Below are positions 9,210-20,675 of a stretch of DNA of 64,000 bases, piece by piece. The notes under the pieces were generated by a model. The model had not been told where the DNA came from. It ran no database searches and was given only the letters and a program-made list of their open reading frames with translations. Where the stretch lies: NCBI GenBank assembly GCA_009763385.1, contig CM019823.1:168856302-168920301 (forward strand), given 5' to 3'. The stretch's first letter is position 1, and each line of letters starts with the position of its first letter. This stretch comes from Coix lacryma-jobi var. lacryma-jobi. Its lineage: Eukaryota; Streptophyta; Magnoliopsida; Poales; Poaceae. Made by a program: the position numbers and the translations under genes.

Positions 9210-11855
9210 ATGGCCAGCCTGGAAATCGTCCACCCCGCGTGCGTCGACCGCGACTTCTTGCGACCCTTCGAGCCACCTCGGCGAGCCACCGTCGGAGAAT
9301 GGTACCGCGAGCTACGGTCCCAGCATCGGTCAAGGCGGCGTGCCGTCAACAGCTCCGACTCTGACGAATACGACTACCACGACCCCGACCTCTGGGATCC
9401 CACCAGGGAGTGCTTCCAACTCGAGGGAGTCGTATGCGATACCGAGGACGAAGGCGACGACGACAGGCCGACCCTCGACCTAGAGGGACCTAGCGACGTG
9501 GCCGCGGCAGGCGGATCACGCGTTCAGGGAAGGGACGAACCTCCGGCATCGGCTGTACCGCCTAAGCCCGACGATGGCCGGGCGGCGCAACTCGCCCAAG
9601 TGCAAGAGGCAAACACCAAAGCCGAGGAGGAACGGCGACACCTGCTGCAGCTCCGGCAAACCCTGATGCAAGAACCACCCCAGCCTCGAGGAGCCGGAGC
9701 TCGAGGCCAGGCTCGAGAGGTCCACCGGCGGATCCTCGAGGGCGGGGCACCAGCACGCCCCGAGGTATGTTTCCCGCGAGCTGGGCAGAACGTGGTGGCC
9801 GCGGCTATGATGCTCCGTGACCTGCCCGCCGTCTCCAACCCCGATGCCAGGCGCATGCTCGGAGAAATGAAAAACCTCCTCGAGACAGCCGCGGTACAAC
9901 AGGCCGAGAGCTCGGCATCACGCCGACGCGGAGCAGCCTCGGGGAGACCGGCGGACACGCCCCACGACGTTCGCGAGGCATCCGTCCACCAGCCGGACGC
10001 CTCTCGAGCCAGGCCAGTCCGCGAACGGATCGTCGACAACCGGCCACCTCGAGACCCCAACGACGCCCGCAACGACATCAACCGACGGCGCAAGGACAAG
10101 GGGGCCCAAGAGCGTGGCTATAGCGCCCATCGAGGGGGGCGCTACGACAGCGACGAGGACCGGCAGGTCCTCGAGCCCCCGGGCCCCCGAGTCTTCAGCC
10201 GGGCCATCCGCAGCTCGACCCTCCCCGACCGCTTCCGACCGCCGACCAACATCGTGAAGTATGACGGGGAGGTCGAGCCCAAGCTCTGGCTCTCGGACTT
10301 CCGCCTTGGCTGCCAACTGGGCGGAGCGAAGAACGACGACCGCGTGATCATACGTCAACTCCCACTTTACCTCTCGGACACCGCCCGCCGGTGGCTCGAG
10401 GGGCTCCCGCCGGATCGGATCCATGACTGGGCCGACCTAGTCAGGGTCTTTGACGGGAATTTCAAGGGGACCTGCGTGCGTCCAGGCAACCCCTGGGACC
10501 TACGGCGTTGCAGGCAGGCGGCGGACGAGCCCCTCCGCGACTTTGCTCGACGATTCTCGAAGCAGCGTCTCGAGCTCCCCCACGTACCTGACGAGGACGT
10601 CATCTCAGCGTTCCTTGCAGGCACGACATGCCAAGAGCTTGTTCATGAGCTAGGACGCTACCGTCCCAGGACGGTCGAGGACCTGATGGATCGCGTCACC
10701 AGCTTTGCTTCGGGCGACGAAGCAGTGGGGGCCTTCTTTGGCCGTTCCGCGGACAAAGGCAAGGCGGTGATCGCGCCGGAGGGCCCCAACAAGGACAACG
10801 ACGCCAAGAACAACAACAATGACGGTAACAAAAGGAAGAAAAACAAACGCAAGGGCCAGAAGGCGAAGCGTGGCGCCGATGACGACGACGACAAAGAGGT
10901 GCTCGCGGGCGCCCTCGAGCCTAAGAAGCCCCGAGGCCCCCCCGATGTGGCTATTTTCGACCAAATGCTCGAGGATCCCTGTACCTACCACAGGGGCCCC
11001 GTAAACCACAAGTTGAAAGACTGCCGACTGTTGAAGGGCTACTACTCCAAGCTCGGCGATAAGAGGGAAGACGCGCCCAAGGGAAAGGATATCGATCGAC
11101 GCGGCGGAAGAAACGCAGATGGCGACTTCCCCCCGGTGCGCGACTGCTACATGATCTACGGGGGGCCGACCGTCGGGCTCTCAGCTCGAGAAAGAAAGAA
11201 GGAGCGTCGGGAAATCTTTTTGCTTGGCCACGACGCCCCCCGGTATCTTGACTGGTCCGATGCGCCAATCACGTTCGACCGTGACGACCATCCGGACCGG
11301 GTCATAAACCCGGGGGCTTACCCCCTCGTCGTCGACCCCATCATAGTCGACGTTCGGTTCTCCAAGGTGTTGATGGATGGGGGCTCGAGCCTCAACATCA
11401 TATACCTCGAGAGCCTCGACCTCCTGGGGATTTCAGAGGGACAGCTTCGACCCAGCGTCGGGGGGTTCCACGGAGTAGTACCAGGAAAGAAAGCCCACCC
11501 CCTTGGGCGCATCGACCTGCCGGTCTGCTTCGGCACGCCGGCAAACTTCCGTCAGGAAACGCTCACCTTCGAGGTGGTCGGCTTCCAAGGGACCTACCAC
11601 GCCATCATCGGCCGGCCAGGCTACGCCAAGTTCATGGCGATTCCTAACTACACGTACTTGAAGCTCAAGATGCCGGGGCCAAAAGGGGTCATCACCGTTG
11701 ACACCTCCTACGAGCACGCATACCACTGCGACGTGGAGTGCGTCGAGCGGGGGGAGGCCAACGTCCACCTCGACTCGCTCGAGGCCTTGGCAGGCTCTGG
11801 CCACCGAGGGGGCCCTAGAAGCAAAGCGTCACGCCGGCACCTTCGAGCCGGCTGA
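9210..11855 (+). CDS. Gag-protease polyprotein of the Tat gypsy element
   Basis: An 881-codon open frame with high GC content. The retrotransposon Gag domain lies around residues 330-460, with an acidic and lysine-rich linker after it. A C/H-rich segment near residue 590 (CTYHRGPVNHKLKDC) stands in for a canonical CCHC knuckle, as in related elements. The aspartic protease region follows at about 700-850, with LMDGGSSLN as its active-site centre; DGG in place of DTG is usual in this lineage. The start at 9210 is the first ATG that keeps the Gag region in frame. The frame runs out at 11855 because of an indel near 11795, just before the reverse transcriptase. Confidence 0.85.
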   Translation: MASLEIVHPACVDRDFLRPFEPPRRATVGEWYRELRSQHRSRRRAVNSSDSDEYDYHDPDLWDPTRECFQLEGVVCDTEDEGDDDRPTLDLEGPSDVAAAGGSRVQGRDEPPASAVPPKPDDGRAAQLAQVQEANTKAEEERRHLLQLRQTLMQEPPQPRGAGARGQAREVHRRILEGGAPARPEVCFPRAGQNVVAAAMMLRDLPAVSNPDARRMLGEMKNLLETAAVQQAESSASRRRGAASGRPADTPHDVREASVHQPDASRARPVRERIVDNRPPRDPNDARNDINRRRKDKGAQERGYSAHRGGRYDSDEDRQVLEPPGPRVFSRAIRSSTLPDRFRPPTNIVKYDGEVEPKLWLSDFRLGCQLGGAKNDDRVIIRQLPLYLSDTARRWLEGLPPDRIHDWADLVRVFDGNFKGTCVRPGNPWDLRRCRQAADEPLRDFARRFSKQRLELPHVPDEDVISAFLAGTTCQELVHELGRYRPRTVEDLMDRVTSFASGDEAVGAFFGRSADKGKAVIAPEGPNKDNDAKNNNNDGNKRKKNKRKGQKAKRGADDDDDKEVLAGALEPKKPRGPPDVAIFDQMLEDPCTYHRGPVNHKLKDCRLLKGYYSKLGDKREDAPKGKDIDRRGGRNADGDFPPVRDCYMIYGGPTVGLSARERKKERREIFLLGHDAPRYLDWSDAPITFDRDDHPDRVINPGAYPLVVDPIIVDVRFSKVLMDGGSSLNIIYLESLDLLGISEGQLRPSVGGFHGVVPGKKAHPLGRIDLPVCFGTPANFRQETLTFEVVGFQGTYHAIIGRPGYAKFMAIPNYTYLKLKMPGPKGVITVDTSYEHAYHCDVECVERGEANVHLDSLEALAGSGHRGGPRSKASRRHLRAG

Positions 11856-11943
11856 GCACACCAAGCAAATACCCGTCGACCCGACCTCGGCCAATGGCAA
11901 GACGCTGACCATCAGTACCAGCCTCGAGCCCAAATAGGAAGCA

Positions 11944-12531
11944 GTGCTCGTCGACTTTCTCCGCGCGAACATCGACATGTTTGCGTGGAACCCCTCGGAC
12001 ATGCCGGGCATACCGAGGGAAGTCGCCGAGCACGCCTTGGAGATCCAGGCCGGGTCCAGACCGGTGAAGCAACGCCTGCGCCGCTTCGACGAGGAAAAGC
12101 GCAGGATCATCGGCGAGGAGGTGCACAAGCTTTTGGCGGCCGGATTCATCAAGGAGGTATTTTACCCAGAGTGGCTAGCTAACCCTGTACTAGTTAGGAA
12201 AAAGAATGGAAAAATGCGGATGTGTGTAGATTACACTGGTCTGAATAAAGCATGTCCAAAAGTTCCATTTCCTTTACCTAGAATTGACCAGATCGTCGAT
12301 TCCACTGCTGGGTGCGAAGTGCTTTCGTTCCTTGATGCGTATTCCGGCTACCACCAAATTAGGATGAGAAAATCCGATGAGCTCGCGACCTCTTTTATCA
12401 CGCCATTCGGTATGTATTGCTATGTTACGATGCCCTTCGGCCTTCGAAACGTCGGGGCAACGTACCAACGATGTATGCAGCACATCTTTGGCGAGCACAT
12501 AGGCAAGACCGTCGAGGCCTACGTCGACTGA
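11944..12531 (+). pseudogene. Reverse transcriptase, N-terminal part (Tat gypsy)
   Basis: Continues the polyprotein in a different frame from gag. Residues MCVDYTGLN, LPRIDQIVD and FLDAYSGYHQI mark RT fingers and palm motifs. A stop at 11935-11937 separates it from the upstream segment in its own frame. The frame ends with a stop at 12529-12531, caused by an indel inside the catalytic YVDD motif. Codons from about 12165 to 12290 are strikingly AT-rich compared with both sides. Confidence 0.8.
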
Positions 12532-12532
12532 C

Positions 12533-13415
12533 ATCGTGGTTAAAACTAAAAAAGTAGGGAACCTCATCAGCAACCTCGAGACCACGTTCGAGTGCCTCCG
12601 GGCCAAGAATGTGAAGCTCAACCCCGAGAAGTGTGTCTTTGGTGTGCCTCGAGGCATGCTACTTGGCTACATCGTCTCACAACGGGGGATCGAGGCAAAC
12701 CCTGAAAAAATCTCAGCAGTCACGAGGATGGGCCCGATTCGTGACCTCAAGGGTGTGCAGAAAGTAACAGGCTGCCTAGCCGCTCTCAGCAGATTCATCT
12801 CGAGGCTGGGGGAAAAAGCACTACCTCTCTACCGCCTGCTAAAAAAGACGGAACACTTTGCGTGGACCGCCGAAGCCGAGGAGGCCTTAACCAAGTTGAA
12901 GGGGTTGCTGACTTCTGCACCAATTCTCGTGCCCCCGCGACCAGCCGAAGGTGACGATACCCCCGAGCCCCTCCTCCTCTATGTGGCCGCAACCACTCAG
13001 GTGGTTAGCGCGGTCATAGCCGTCGAGAGGCACGAGGAGGGTCATACATTGCCGGTCCAGCGACCGGTATACTTCACCAGTGAGGTACTCTCCGAGGCCA
13101 AGGTCCGGTACCCGCACATCCAAAAGCTGCTCTACGGCATCATCGTCACAAGGCGCAAGCTCCAGCACTACTTCCTCGCTCATCCCGTGACGGTGGTGTC
13201 GTCCTTCCCCCTCGGAGAGATCGTCAACAATCGGGAGGCCACGGGGCGCATCGCCAAGTGGTCCGCCGAACTAATGGGGGAGACCATCACCTATGCCCCG
13301 CGAAAGGCCATCAAGTCGCAAGCGTTGGCGGACTTCGTTGCTGAATGGACCGACACTCAGCTCCCGCCGGCACAGATTCAAGCCGAGCTCTGGACCATGT
13401 ACTTCGATGGATCCC
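12533..13415 (+). pseudogene. Reverse transcriptase C-terminus and RNase H (Tat gypsy)
   Basis: The third frame of the polyprotein. It contains the RT thumb (CVFGVPRG, LLGYIVS), the RT-linked RNase H region (RPVYFTSEVL, HYFLAHPVTVV) and, from about 13397, MYFDGS, the start of the second RNase H domain that defines the Tat lineage. The open frame formally continues through the N gap into unrelated copia sequence; that continuation is an artefact. Confidence 0.8.
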
Positions 13416-13915
13416 NNNNNNNNNNNNNNNNNNNNNNNNNNNNNNNNNNNNNNNNNNNNNNNNNNNNNNNNNNNNNNNNNNNNNNNNNNNNNNNNNNNNN
13501 NNNNNNNNNNNNNNNNNNNNNNNNNNNNNNNNNNNNNNNNNNNNNNNNNNNNNNNNNNNNNNNNNNNNNNNNNNNNNNNNNNNNNNNNNNNNNNNNNNNN
13601 NNNNNNNNNNNNNNNNNNNNNNNNNNNNNNNNNNNNNNNNNNNNNNNNNNNNNNNNNNNNNNNNNNNNNNNNNNNNNNNNNNNNNNNNNNNNNNNNNNNN
13701 NNNNNNNNNNNNNNNNNNNNNNNNNNNNNNNNNNNNNNNNNNNNNNNNNNNNNNNNNNNNNNNNNNNNNNNNNNNNNNNNNNNNNNNNNNNNNNNNNNNN
13801 NNNNNNNNNNNNNNNNNNNNNNNNNNNNNNNNNNNNNNNNNNNNNNNNNNNNNNNNNNNNNNNNNNNNNNNNNNNNNNNNNNNNNNNNNNNNNNNNNNNN
13901 NNNNNNNNNNNNNNN
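13416..13915. other. Scaffold gap of exactly 500 N
   Basis: Exactly 500 unknown bases, the fixed size often used for gaps of unknown length. A Tat gypsy element breaks off on the left and the middle of a copia gag gene begins on the right. True length, order and orientation across the gap are not established by the sequence. Confidence 0.98.
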
Positions 13916-14647
13916 TCTTCACTCTTTTCTGTCACAGAGGACCAGCTTGAGTCGTTGGGGGATGACGAGTTGGCAATGCTCGCCAACCGGTTCTCGCGGT
14001 TCCACAACAACCGCATGAACCGTCGCCGCGGAGGAGGACGCTCAGGATGCTATGAGTGTGGCGACCCCGAACACCTCATCGCCAACTGCCCCAAGAAGAA
14101 GCATCATCTGGGAGGGCAATCATGGGCACAAGTACGACTCTGGCAAGCGCAAGGAGAGTATGTCCCCGCGAGGCACAAGCGGAGGGGCGGCTTCGACAAG
14201 GAGTACATCAAGAAGAAGTACTTGGAGAAGGCCCAAGCTGAGCAGCGTGCGTTCTTCGCCACGCTCAGCGACGTCGACGGCTCGGATGACGACTCCGCTT
14301 GCTCAAGCGATGACGAGTCCGAGAAGAAGAAGAGGATCGAGGACAAGCTGAACGGCCTCTGCTTCTTCGCCGACGACGACGGCTTTTGCACCATGGCGCT
14401 TGGTGATAAGGTCGACGGCAAGCTGGAGCACACCCCTCGGGACGACGACGACGATGACACCTCCCAGGTATCCCCCACCCACGACGAGCTTTCTGCTGAG
14501 GTTGAGAAGCTTACTGCCACGCTCCTTAGTCAGGACAAGTTGCTGAGGCGTGCCGCTAGAGAGCGCAAGGAGTTTAGGCAGAAGTGGGAGGACACGGTGA
14601 GAGAGCTTGAGTTTGCCAAGTCCACCATGCGTGTCGGAAGAGGTTGA
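13916..14647 (+). pseudogene. Copia Gag, zinc-knuckle and acidic region
   Basis: Starts inside gag after the gap. A CCHC zinc knuckle, CYECGDPEHLIANC, lies at about 14050-14090, followed by lysine-rich and then very acidic stretches and a coiled-coil-like segment. These features bind and package RNA in copia elements. The frame ends at 14647. Confidence 0.8.
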
Positions 14648-14755
14648 GTGTGAGATGTGCACCACGCACATGACTGACCTTCTCACTTGAGAGGTAAGTA
14701 TGCTGCGTGGTAGGAGAGGTGGATGAGCTGAAGGCTAGACCTTCTCTGTAGGTGC

Positions 14756-15624
14756 GTGCAAGACTTGTCTGTCTTGCAATCTGAGTTGGCAGAGAAGAAT
14801 GTCAAGATTGTGTCTCTTGAGGAGGCCAACTCAGGTAGCACTAGTGTGGCTAGGTGCGCTTTGTGTGAGGGTTTGGAGATGGAGATTGCGAATGTCAAGC
14901 ATGGCAAGATGCAAACCGAGGAGGAAAACACATACCTTCGGACCATCTTGTCATGGGTCTCTTGTAGTGAGCCGCAGCTCGGGATGATGATCTCCCAATT
15001 TAAGCGAGCTGCTGAGGTTCTGGTGTAGGTCTTGCTTAGGGTGTTGATCTTTCTGCTTTTGGGAAGATTGGAGAGTCGAGTGGTCTGAATCCTAGTGAGA
15101 AGCCCAACTCCACCACTACTCCCAAACTGACCAAGCTTCCATCCAAAGAGCCGGTCAAGCCTATCACCAAGGATGGGGTGTTTGAGGAACCTCCGAGAGC
15201 TCCACCCAAGAACCAAGTGTGGCATTCCAAACCCAACCACCTAAAGAACAAGCTAGACACAATGCCACCTATCCAGGACGAGTTGCCACAGAAGGGCAAA
15301 GTGATCCACACCCACAGCCATGAGTACCAACAACCCCCTTTGCGTGCGGTGAGGTACCAGTGTGACTTCTGTGGGAGAGATGGACACTTGAGCGAGTTCT
15401 GCTTTAGGTGCAAGAGAGAGGCGCGCCGTGCTAGGGAGATGAACAATCCGGACATGTACCATCCTTTCATGATGTACATGCGCCGAATGTTCAGAGGAGA
15501 GCACCGAGACGTGAGGCTGCCCAGAGGTCCAGAACCTCAAGTCCCAGGCCTAGGCAGAGAGAGCTCCGAGAGAGATGCTAGGCCTAGAGTGCAGTGCCTC
15601 AAGGTTCCTAGGCTAGGCTCGTAG
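14756..15624 (+). pseudogene. Copia Gag C-terminal region with second zinc knuckle
   Basis: Two open segments in different frames (14756-15028 and about 15030-15624). The first is coiled-coil-like with a CALCEGL motif. The second has a CCHC knuckle, CDFCGRDGHLSEFC, near 15360. A second knuckle far downstream of the first is a feature of SIRE-type gag proteins. The frame change near 15028 breaks the protein. Confidence 0.7.
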
Positions 15625-15922
15625 AGAGCGTGCCCGGCGGGAGCCTGCAGTTGCAGGCTATGGACCCCGTGGCGGTGGCTTTGTAGTTGAGCGTTTTCCC
15701 CACCGCAGTTTGAGTGTCGCGGTGAGCGCTTCTTCCCTAGCGGACCACGTTTTCCTCGTGCGTGGTGATCGCTACCCCCGTAGACAGACAGTCTAGGAAG
15801 TGGTTATTCTGCTAACCGTTCTTTTGAGCAGCCGGCCCAACACTGGTATTCTCCTTACTTCACTAACCCCAGTGTTGGACCGTATGCTCACCCTATGTCT
15901 TTTATTGATGTAGGTAAAACGG

Positions 15923-16972
15923 TTGGAGGACATTTGGTTGGTGGATTCTAGTTGCTCGAGGCACATGACCGGAAACGCCAAGTGGTTCTCCAGCCTTAGC
16001 CCTGTTGCCAGAAAGGAGTACATAACCTTCGGCGACAATAGTAAAGGTAAGGGGTTGTCTCGCGGATCGGTGCGGGTTAATGAGCACTTTGTGTTGCGCG
16101 ATGTTGCTCTTGTTTCTAACCTGCATTTTAACTTGCTTTCTGTTTCGCAACTTTTTGATGATGACTACGAGATTCGTTTTAAACCGAACCTTAGTCGCAT
16201 CTTAGATCCTCAAGGCGATCTTGTATGTCTGATTTCGCCTTTGGAAAGTCTTTCGTGCGAATTTCTCGGAGTCGTTTGGTCTTCTCGCGTCTCTTGGCTA
16301 GTCCTTCTTCCTCCGATCTTTGGAAGTGGCATAGGAGGCTCGGTCATTTAAGCTTCGACTTGCTTGCAAGACTTAGCTCACTTGGCCTAATCCGAGGATT
16401 GCCCAAGCTTTCGATGGAGAGGATCTAGTTTGCCATTCTTGTAGACATGGGAAGATGGTTGCCGCTCCCCACCATCCAGTGACTAAGGTCATGACCTCGC
16501 ACCCTGGAGAGCTTTTACATATGGACCTTGTTGGTCCGGCTCGGGTGAGCTCGGTTGGTGGCAAGTGGTATGTTTTGGTTGTTGTTGATGATTTTTCGAG
16601 GTATTCGTGGGCTTCTTTTTGACTGAGAAGACTGAGACTTTCTCCTTTGCTCGCAATCTGATTTTGCGTCTTCAGAACGAGTTCCCTTTGAACTCGATGC
16701 GAGCTATTAGAAGTGATAATGGTTCCGAATTCAAAAATTCGGATTTTGAGAAGTTTTGTAACCGCTTTGGTTTGGAGCATCAGTTTTCTTCCCCCTACAC
16801 ACCGCCCCAAAATGGTGTTGTAGAGAGGAAGAATCGGACCTTGTTGAGATGGCCAGGACGATGCTCGATGAGCATAGGACTCCCAGGCGATATTGGCCGA
16901 AGCTATGAACACTGCATGCTACATTTCAAATCGCATTTTTCTGAGAGCCTTTTTGAAGAAGACTTCTTATGA
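15923..16972 (+). pseudogene. Copia protease and integrase, frameshifted
   Basis: The protease centre WLVDSSCSRHMTG is at about 15940. The pre-integrase zinc segment (WHRRLGHLSF) is near 16325 and the integrase core near 16520-16840, with DLVGPARVSS, IRSDNGSEFKN and PPQNGVVERKN carrying the D, D and E catalytic positions. The pieces lie in at least three frames (15923-16351, 16225-16428, 16607-16972) with stops between them, so no full enzyme can be made. Confidence 0.8.
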
Positions 16973-17484
16973 GTTGCGTTTGGTCGCCAGCCAAGGTCAG
17001 TTATTTTAGAGTCTTCGGTTGCCACTGTTTTATTTGAAAAAGGGGAACTGGACAAGTTGAGTCTCGATCTTCTGACGGGGTATTTTTGGGTTATGGCACT
17101 CACACGAGAGCATATGTGTACTAACCTTGATACTAACCGAGTCATGGAGACATCAGATGTCACCTTCGACGAGACTCTTGTTTCTCCTTCTTCTCGTTTT
17201 GAGCGTGCAGGTGATCATGAGGTTGGAGAGCCTCTTTTTGATGACGAGGACGAGGGTGCTGAAGTAGGTATGGATGATCCAGCACCCCCTCCACCTGCCG
17301 CGCCGCAAAGAGCGGCCTCGACGACGACTCACGGCCCCGACACCTCTTCTTCCTGGGGGCCGTGGGATCCTCCACCTCGTGCGGTACCTTTTGTACCCGG
17401 GGTGGAACCAGCTGCTGATGAGGGGGAGGTCACTTCATCCGGGAGGCGCCACGACACATCCAGCGCCAGCACCCCCCTCAGCAG

Positions 17485-18559
17485 ATGATCGGCGATATCG
17501 GCGAGCGAGTCACTCGCTCCAGGTCACAGCACATCTCTCACTTCGCTCACTCTGCTTTTGTTGCTAATTTTGAGCCCCGAGATGTTGGACACGCTTTGAC
17601 GGATCCGGATTGGGTCAATGCCATGCATGAGGAGTTAGAAAACTTTGAGAGAAATCGGGTTTGGGTTCTAGTTCCACCTCCACCTGACTGTAAGCCTATT
17701 GGGACAAAATGGGTTTTCAAAAACAAGCAAGGAGAGGATGGCCACGTTGTTAGAAACAAGGCCCGGCTTGTAGCGAAAGGCTATAGTCAGAAGGAGGGGA
17801 TAGATTATGAGGAGACGTTTGCTCCTGTAGCTCGTTTGGAGGCTATTAGGATACTCTTGGCTTTTGCTGCATCCAAAGGTTTCAAACTGTTTCAAATGGA
17901 TGTCAAGAGTGCCTTCTTAAACGGCTACATAGAGGAGGAGGTTTATGTTGAGCAACCCCCGGTTTTGAAAATCCCAAGTTTCCAAACCATGTCTTTAAAC
18001 TTCACAAAGCTTTATATGGTTTGAAACAAGCCCCTAGAGCCTGGTATGATAGGTTAAAAACCTTTTTGCTTGCTAAGGGTTTAAAATGGGATGTGTAGAT
18101 AAGACGCTCTTTCTCCTCCGGCAAGGCAAAGACACGCTCTTGGTCCAGATTTACGTGGATGATATCATTTTCGGTGGTTCTTCTCACGCTTTGGTTGCCA
18201 AGTTTGCAGATACTATGAGCAGGGAGTTCGAGATGAGCATGATGGGCGAGCTGACATTCTTTCTCGGGTTGCAAATTAAGCAATCCCGGGAGGGGACGTT
18301 TGTGCACCAGGGCAAGTACACGAAGGACTTGCTGAAGCGGTTCGATATGGGTGAGGCCAAGCCTCTTCCAACACCCATGTCGACGACGACTGCCCTGGAT
18401 GCGGATGTGGATGGAGAAGCAGTGGACCAGAAGGAGTACCGCAGCATGATCGGGTCGCTACTCTACCTGACGGCGACACGCCCGGACATTCAGTTCGCGG
18501 TGTGTCTGTGCGCGCGCTTTCAGGCGTCGCCGCGCACTTCTCACCGTCAGGCGGTGTGA
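17485..18559 (+). pseudogene. Copia reverse transcriptase, frameshifted
   Basis: 17485-18024 carries the N-terminal RT segment (KWVFKNKQGEDG, ARLVAKGYSQ, QMDVKSAFLNG). 18086-18559 carries the catalytic YVDDIIFGG at about 18150, SLLYLTATRPDI and the connection region. The two parts are in different frames, with the break near 18000-18090. The DNA-synthesis active-site residues are present in pieces. Confidence 0.85.
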
Positions 18560-19218
18560 AACGCATCTTCAGGTACCTTCGTTTCACACCTGAATTCGGG
18601 ATTTGGTATTCTGCTTCCTCCACCCTCTCGCTTTGCGGTTATTCCGATGCCGATTTTGCTGGTTGTCGCATTGAGCGCAAGTCCACTTCTGGGACTTGCC
18701 AATTTATTGGATCTTCTCTTGTTTCGTGGTCTTCTCGCAAGCAGTCTAGTGTCGCCCAGTCTACCACGGAGGCTGAGTATGTTGCTGCGGCTAGCTGCTG
18801 TTCCCAGTTACTCTGGATGATGGCCACTTTGCGTGATTTTGGTTTGAGTTTTTCTCGAGTGCCTTTGCTTTGTGACAGCACGAGTGCTATTAGCGTTGCT
18901 AAGAACCCCGTGCTTCACTCGAAAACCAAACACATTGATGTGCGCTTTCATTTCTTGCGAGACCACCAGGAGAAGGGTGATATCGACCTTCGCCATGTCG
19001 ATACTCATCACCAACTGGCTGATATTTTCACCAAGCCTTTAGACGAATCAACCTTTAATAGGTTGAGGGGTGAGCTTGGTGTGTGTTCCCCTTTTAGATG
19101 GGGGAAGCATTTTGAGTTGTATCCTAGTCTGACTCTTTTACTTAGATCTTCTTTTCTGTTGCATTTTAGCATACGCATTTACATTCTGAGCTTCATGTTT
19201 ATAATCACTAGAATGTAA
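18560..19218 (+). pseudogene. Copia RNase H
   Basis: Reads as copia RNase H: GYSDADFAGC, STTEAEYVA and CDSTSAI carry the acidic catalytic positions, and HVDTHHQLADIFTKPL is the usual C-terminal signature. It lies in a different frame from the RT above. The frame closes at 19218, beyond which no protein is recognisable. Confidence 0.85.
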
Positions 19219-19219
19219 C

Positions 19220-20665
19220 TATCCTCTGTTTAGTATGCTCCGATGCTTATGATTGATGCTTGTAGCTTATGCTCCTTCTGATCACTAATACATGTTATGA
19301 GCTGAGCTATTTTTGAAATGGTGAAGTTGCTTAATGTATATAATCTGGAAATGTTCACCATTGAGATATGCAACTAGCATGTGTAGGGTGTGTTGAGTCC
19401 ATTCCTGCTTTTCATATATGCTAGGTTGCTATGTCTCTAGTTCTGAGTCATTCACTCGCTTGGTCTGTTCATATCATGTTTAAAATTTGAACCAAGTTTA
19501 GTGAATTGAAAAGATCGAGATGGGATTGCTTGTCAACACATCACGGTATCGAGACGGTTTCTCATTGCACTTTGAGTTAAACTTGAGCCGTGTAGTGTAT
19601 GACCGAAACCGTAGCTTTAAGCTTCTGATTGCTTCGGCATAGGCTTCGCTCGGTTGAAAAGTTAGGCAAAGACAAGCTTTCAACCTCTCGCAATCACATG
19701 CTAAATAATTGAACTTGTGAATTCTTTACCGCTGCAACTCCGATATAAAACTGAAATCACAAGTATATGCTTCATTCCTATGCATGATGATTGAACTTTG
19801 CTAGGGGTAGTTCACCTTGTATACATGTTTAGCACTTGTCTGGATTCCTATCTATACATGTGTAGTGCTATTTTGATGGTGACTATCTTTTTGGCTAAAA
19901 ACTGCTCACTTGCTCATATGCTTCATATTTCGTATGTGTGATCAGTTTGAGCCTTCGCTATTTGAGTGCTTAGTTGTGCCATTGGAGCTATACCGACTAG
20001 AGCATTTTTGCACTCTTTTGACTATATGCCTGAAGCTGCTAACTTGCATTTCTAACTTCATATGCATTTTGGAAGGGGGAGTTGTGTTGGCTCAAGAGAA
20101 GAGTTTGTGCTTGATAAGTGCATTTTCAACTAAGGGGGAGAGTTTTTGCAAATCATATGTCTCCTGGAGTTCAACTAAGGGGGGAGCTTTGCTAAGGGGG
20201 AGTCCCGGGTTGCTTGCACGTGTCGAGGGGAGTTTTGCTAGTTGTGTTGAGCCGTTGCCTCTGTCTTGAGGGACTAGCAAACATTTTCCTCATTTGGCGT
20301 CGAGGTTGATTTTGATTGGTTCGGAGACCTTTCGGTTGTTTTTCAATTGGTTCGGAGTGGTTTTCGTGCTAGTTGTGTTGAGCCTCTGTGCCTCTATCTT
20401 GAGGGACTAGCATTTTGCCATTTTTAGCTCTGATTTCCAAGTATTTTGCTAGCGGTGTTGAGCCTGTTCTACCTCTTCTTGAGGGCTAGCTTTGCTTTGC
20501 TTGGTTGCGTCGAGCCGTTGCCCATGTCTTTGGGGACCAAGTTTTCGCTTCTTCCACTTGACCTTCTTCGGCTTTGCTATGCTTTTGGGTCATTGGGTCG
20601 AGTTCTCTTCTTTCTTTTCTCTTTCTTCATTATGATTTGTGTGAGTAGTTGACAATGCACTCATC
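19220..20665 (+). other. Copia post-pol non-coding region with decaying repeats
   Basis: AT-rich sequence without domains, followed from about 20050 by AAGGGGGAG words and, from 20230 to 20640, four degenerate modules of the type GAGCC-TTGCCTCT-TCTTGAGGGACTAGC. No envelope-like frame could be supported. Confidence 0.6.
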
Positions 20666-20675
20666 AAGGGGGAGA
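20666..20675 (+). other. Polypurine tract
   Basis: AAGGGGGAGA lies immediately before the 3' LTR, as required for plus-strand priming. Confidence 0.75.

Larger units (their letters stand above)
7354..13415 (+). mobile_element. Ty3/gypsy retrotransposon, Tat lineage, truncated by the gap
   Basis: Order: 5' LTR, primer binding site, gag, protease, reverse transcriptase, RNase H, then the start of a second RNase H domain at about 13397 where the N gap begins. A protease with a DGGSS centre and two RNase H domains point to the Tat lineage. Integrase and the 3' LTR are missing because of the gap. Frameshifts and stops after the protease and in the reverse transcriptase make this copy non-autonomous. 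Confidence 0.85.

Noticed and set aside
8545..9483. Arginine-rich frames on both strands before gag
   Set aside because: High GC content keeps several frames open; they overlap the leader and gag and show no domain.
12536..14647. A single 703-codon gene spanning the N gap
   Set aside because: Left and right halves belong to different retrotransposon superfamilies; continuity is only formal because N codons do not stop.
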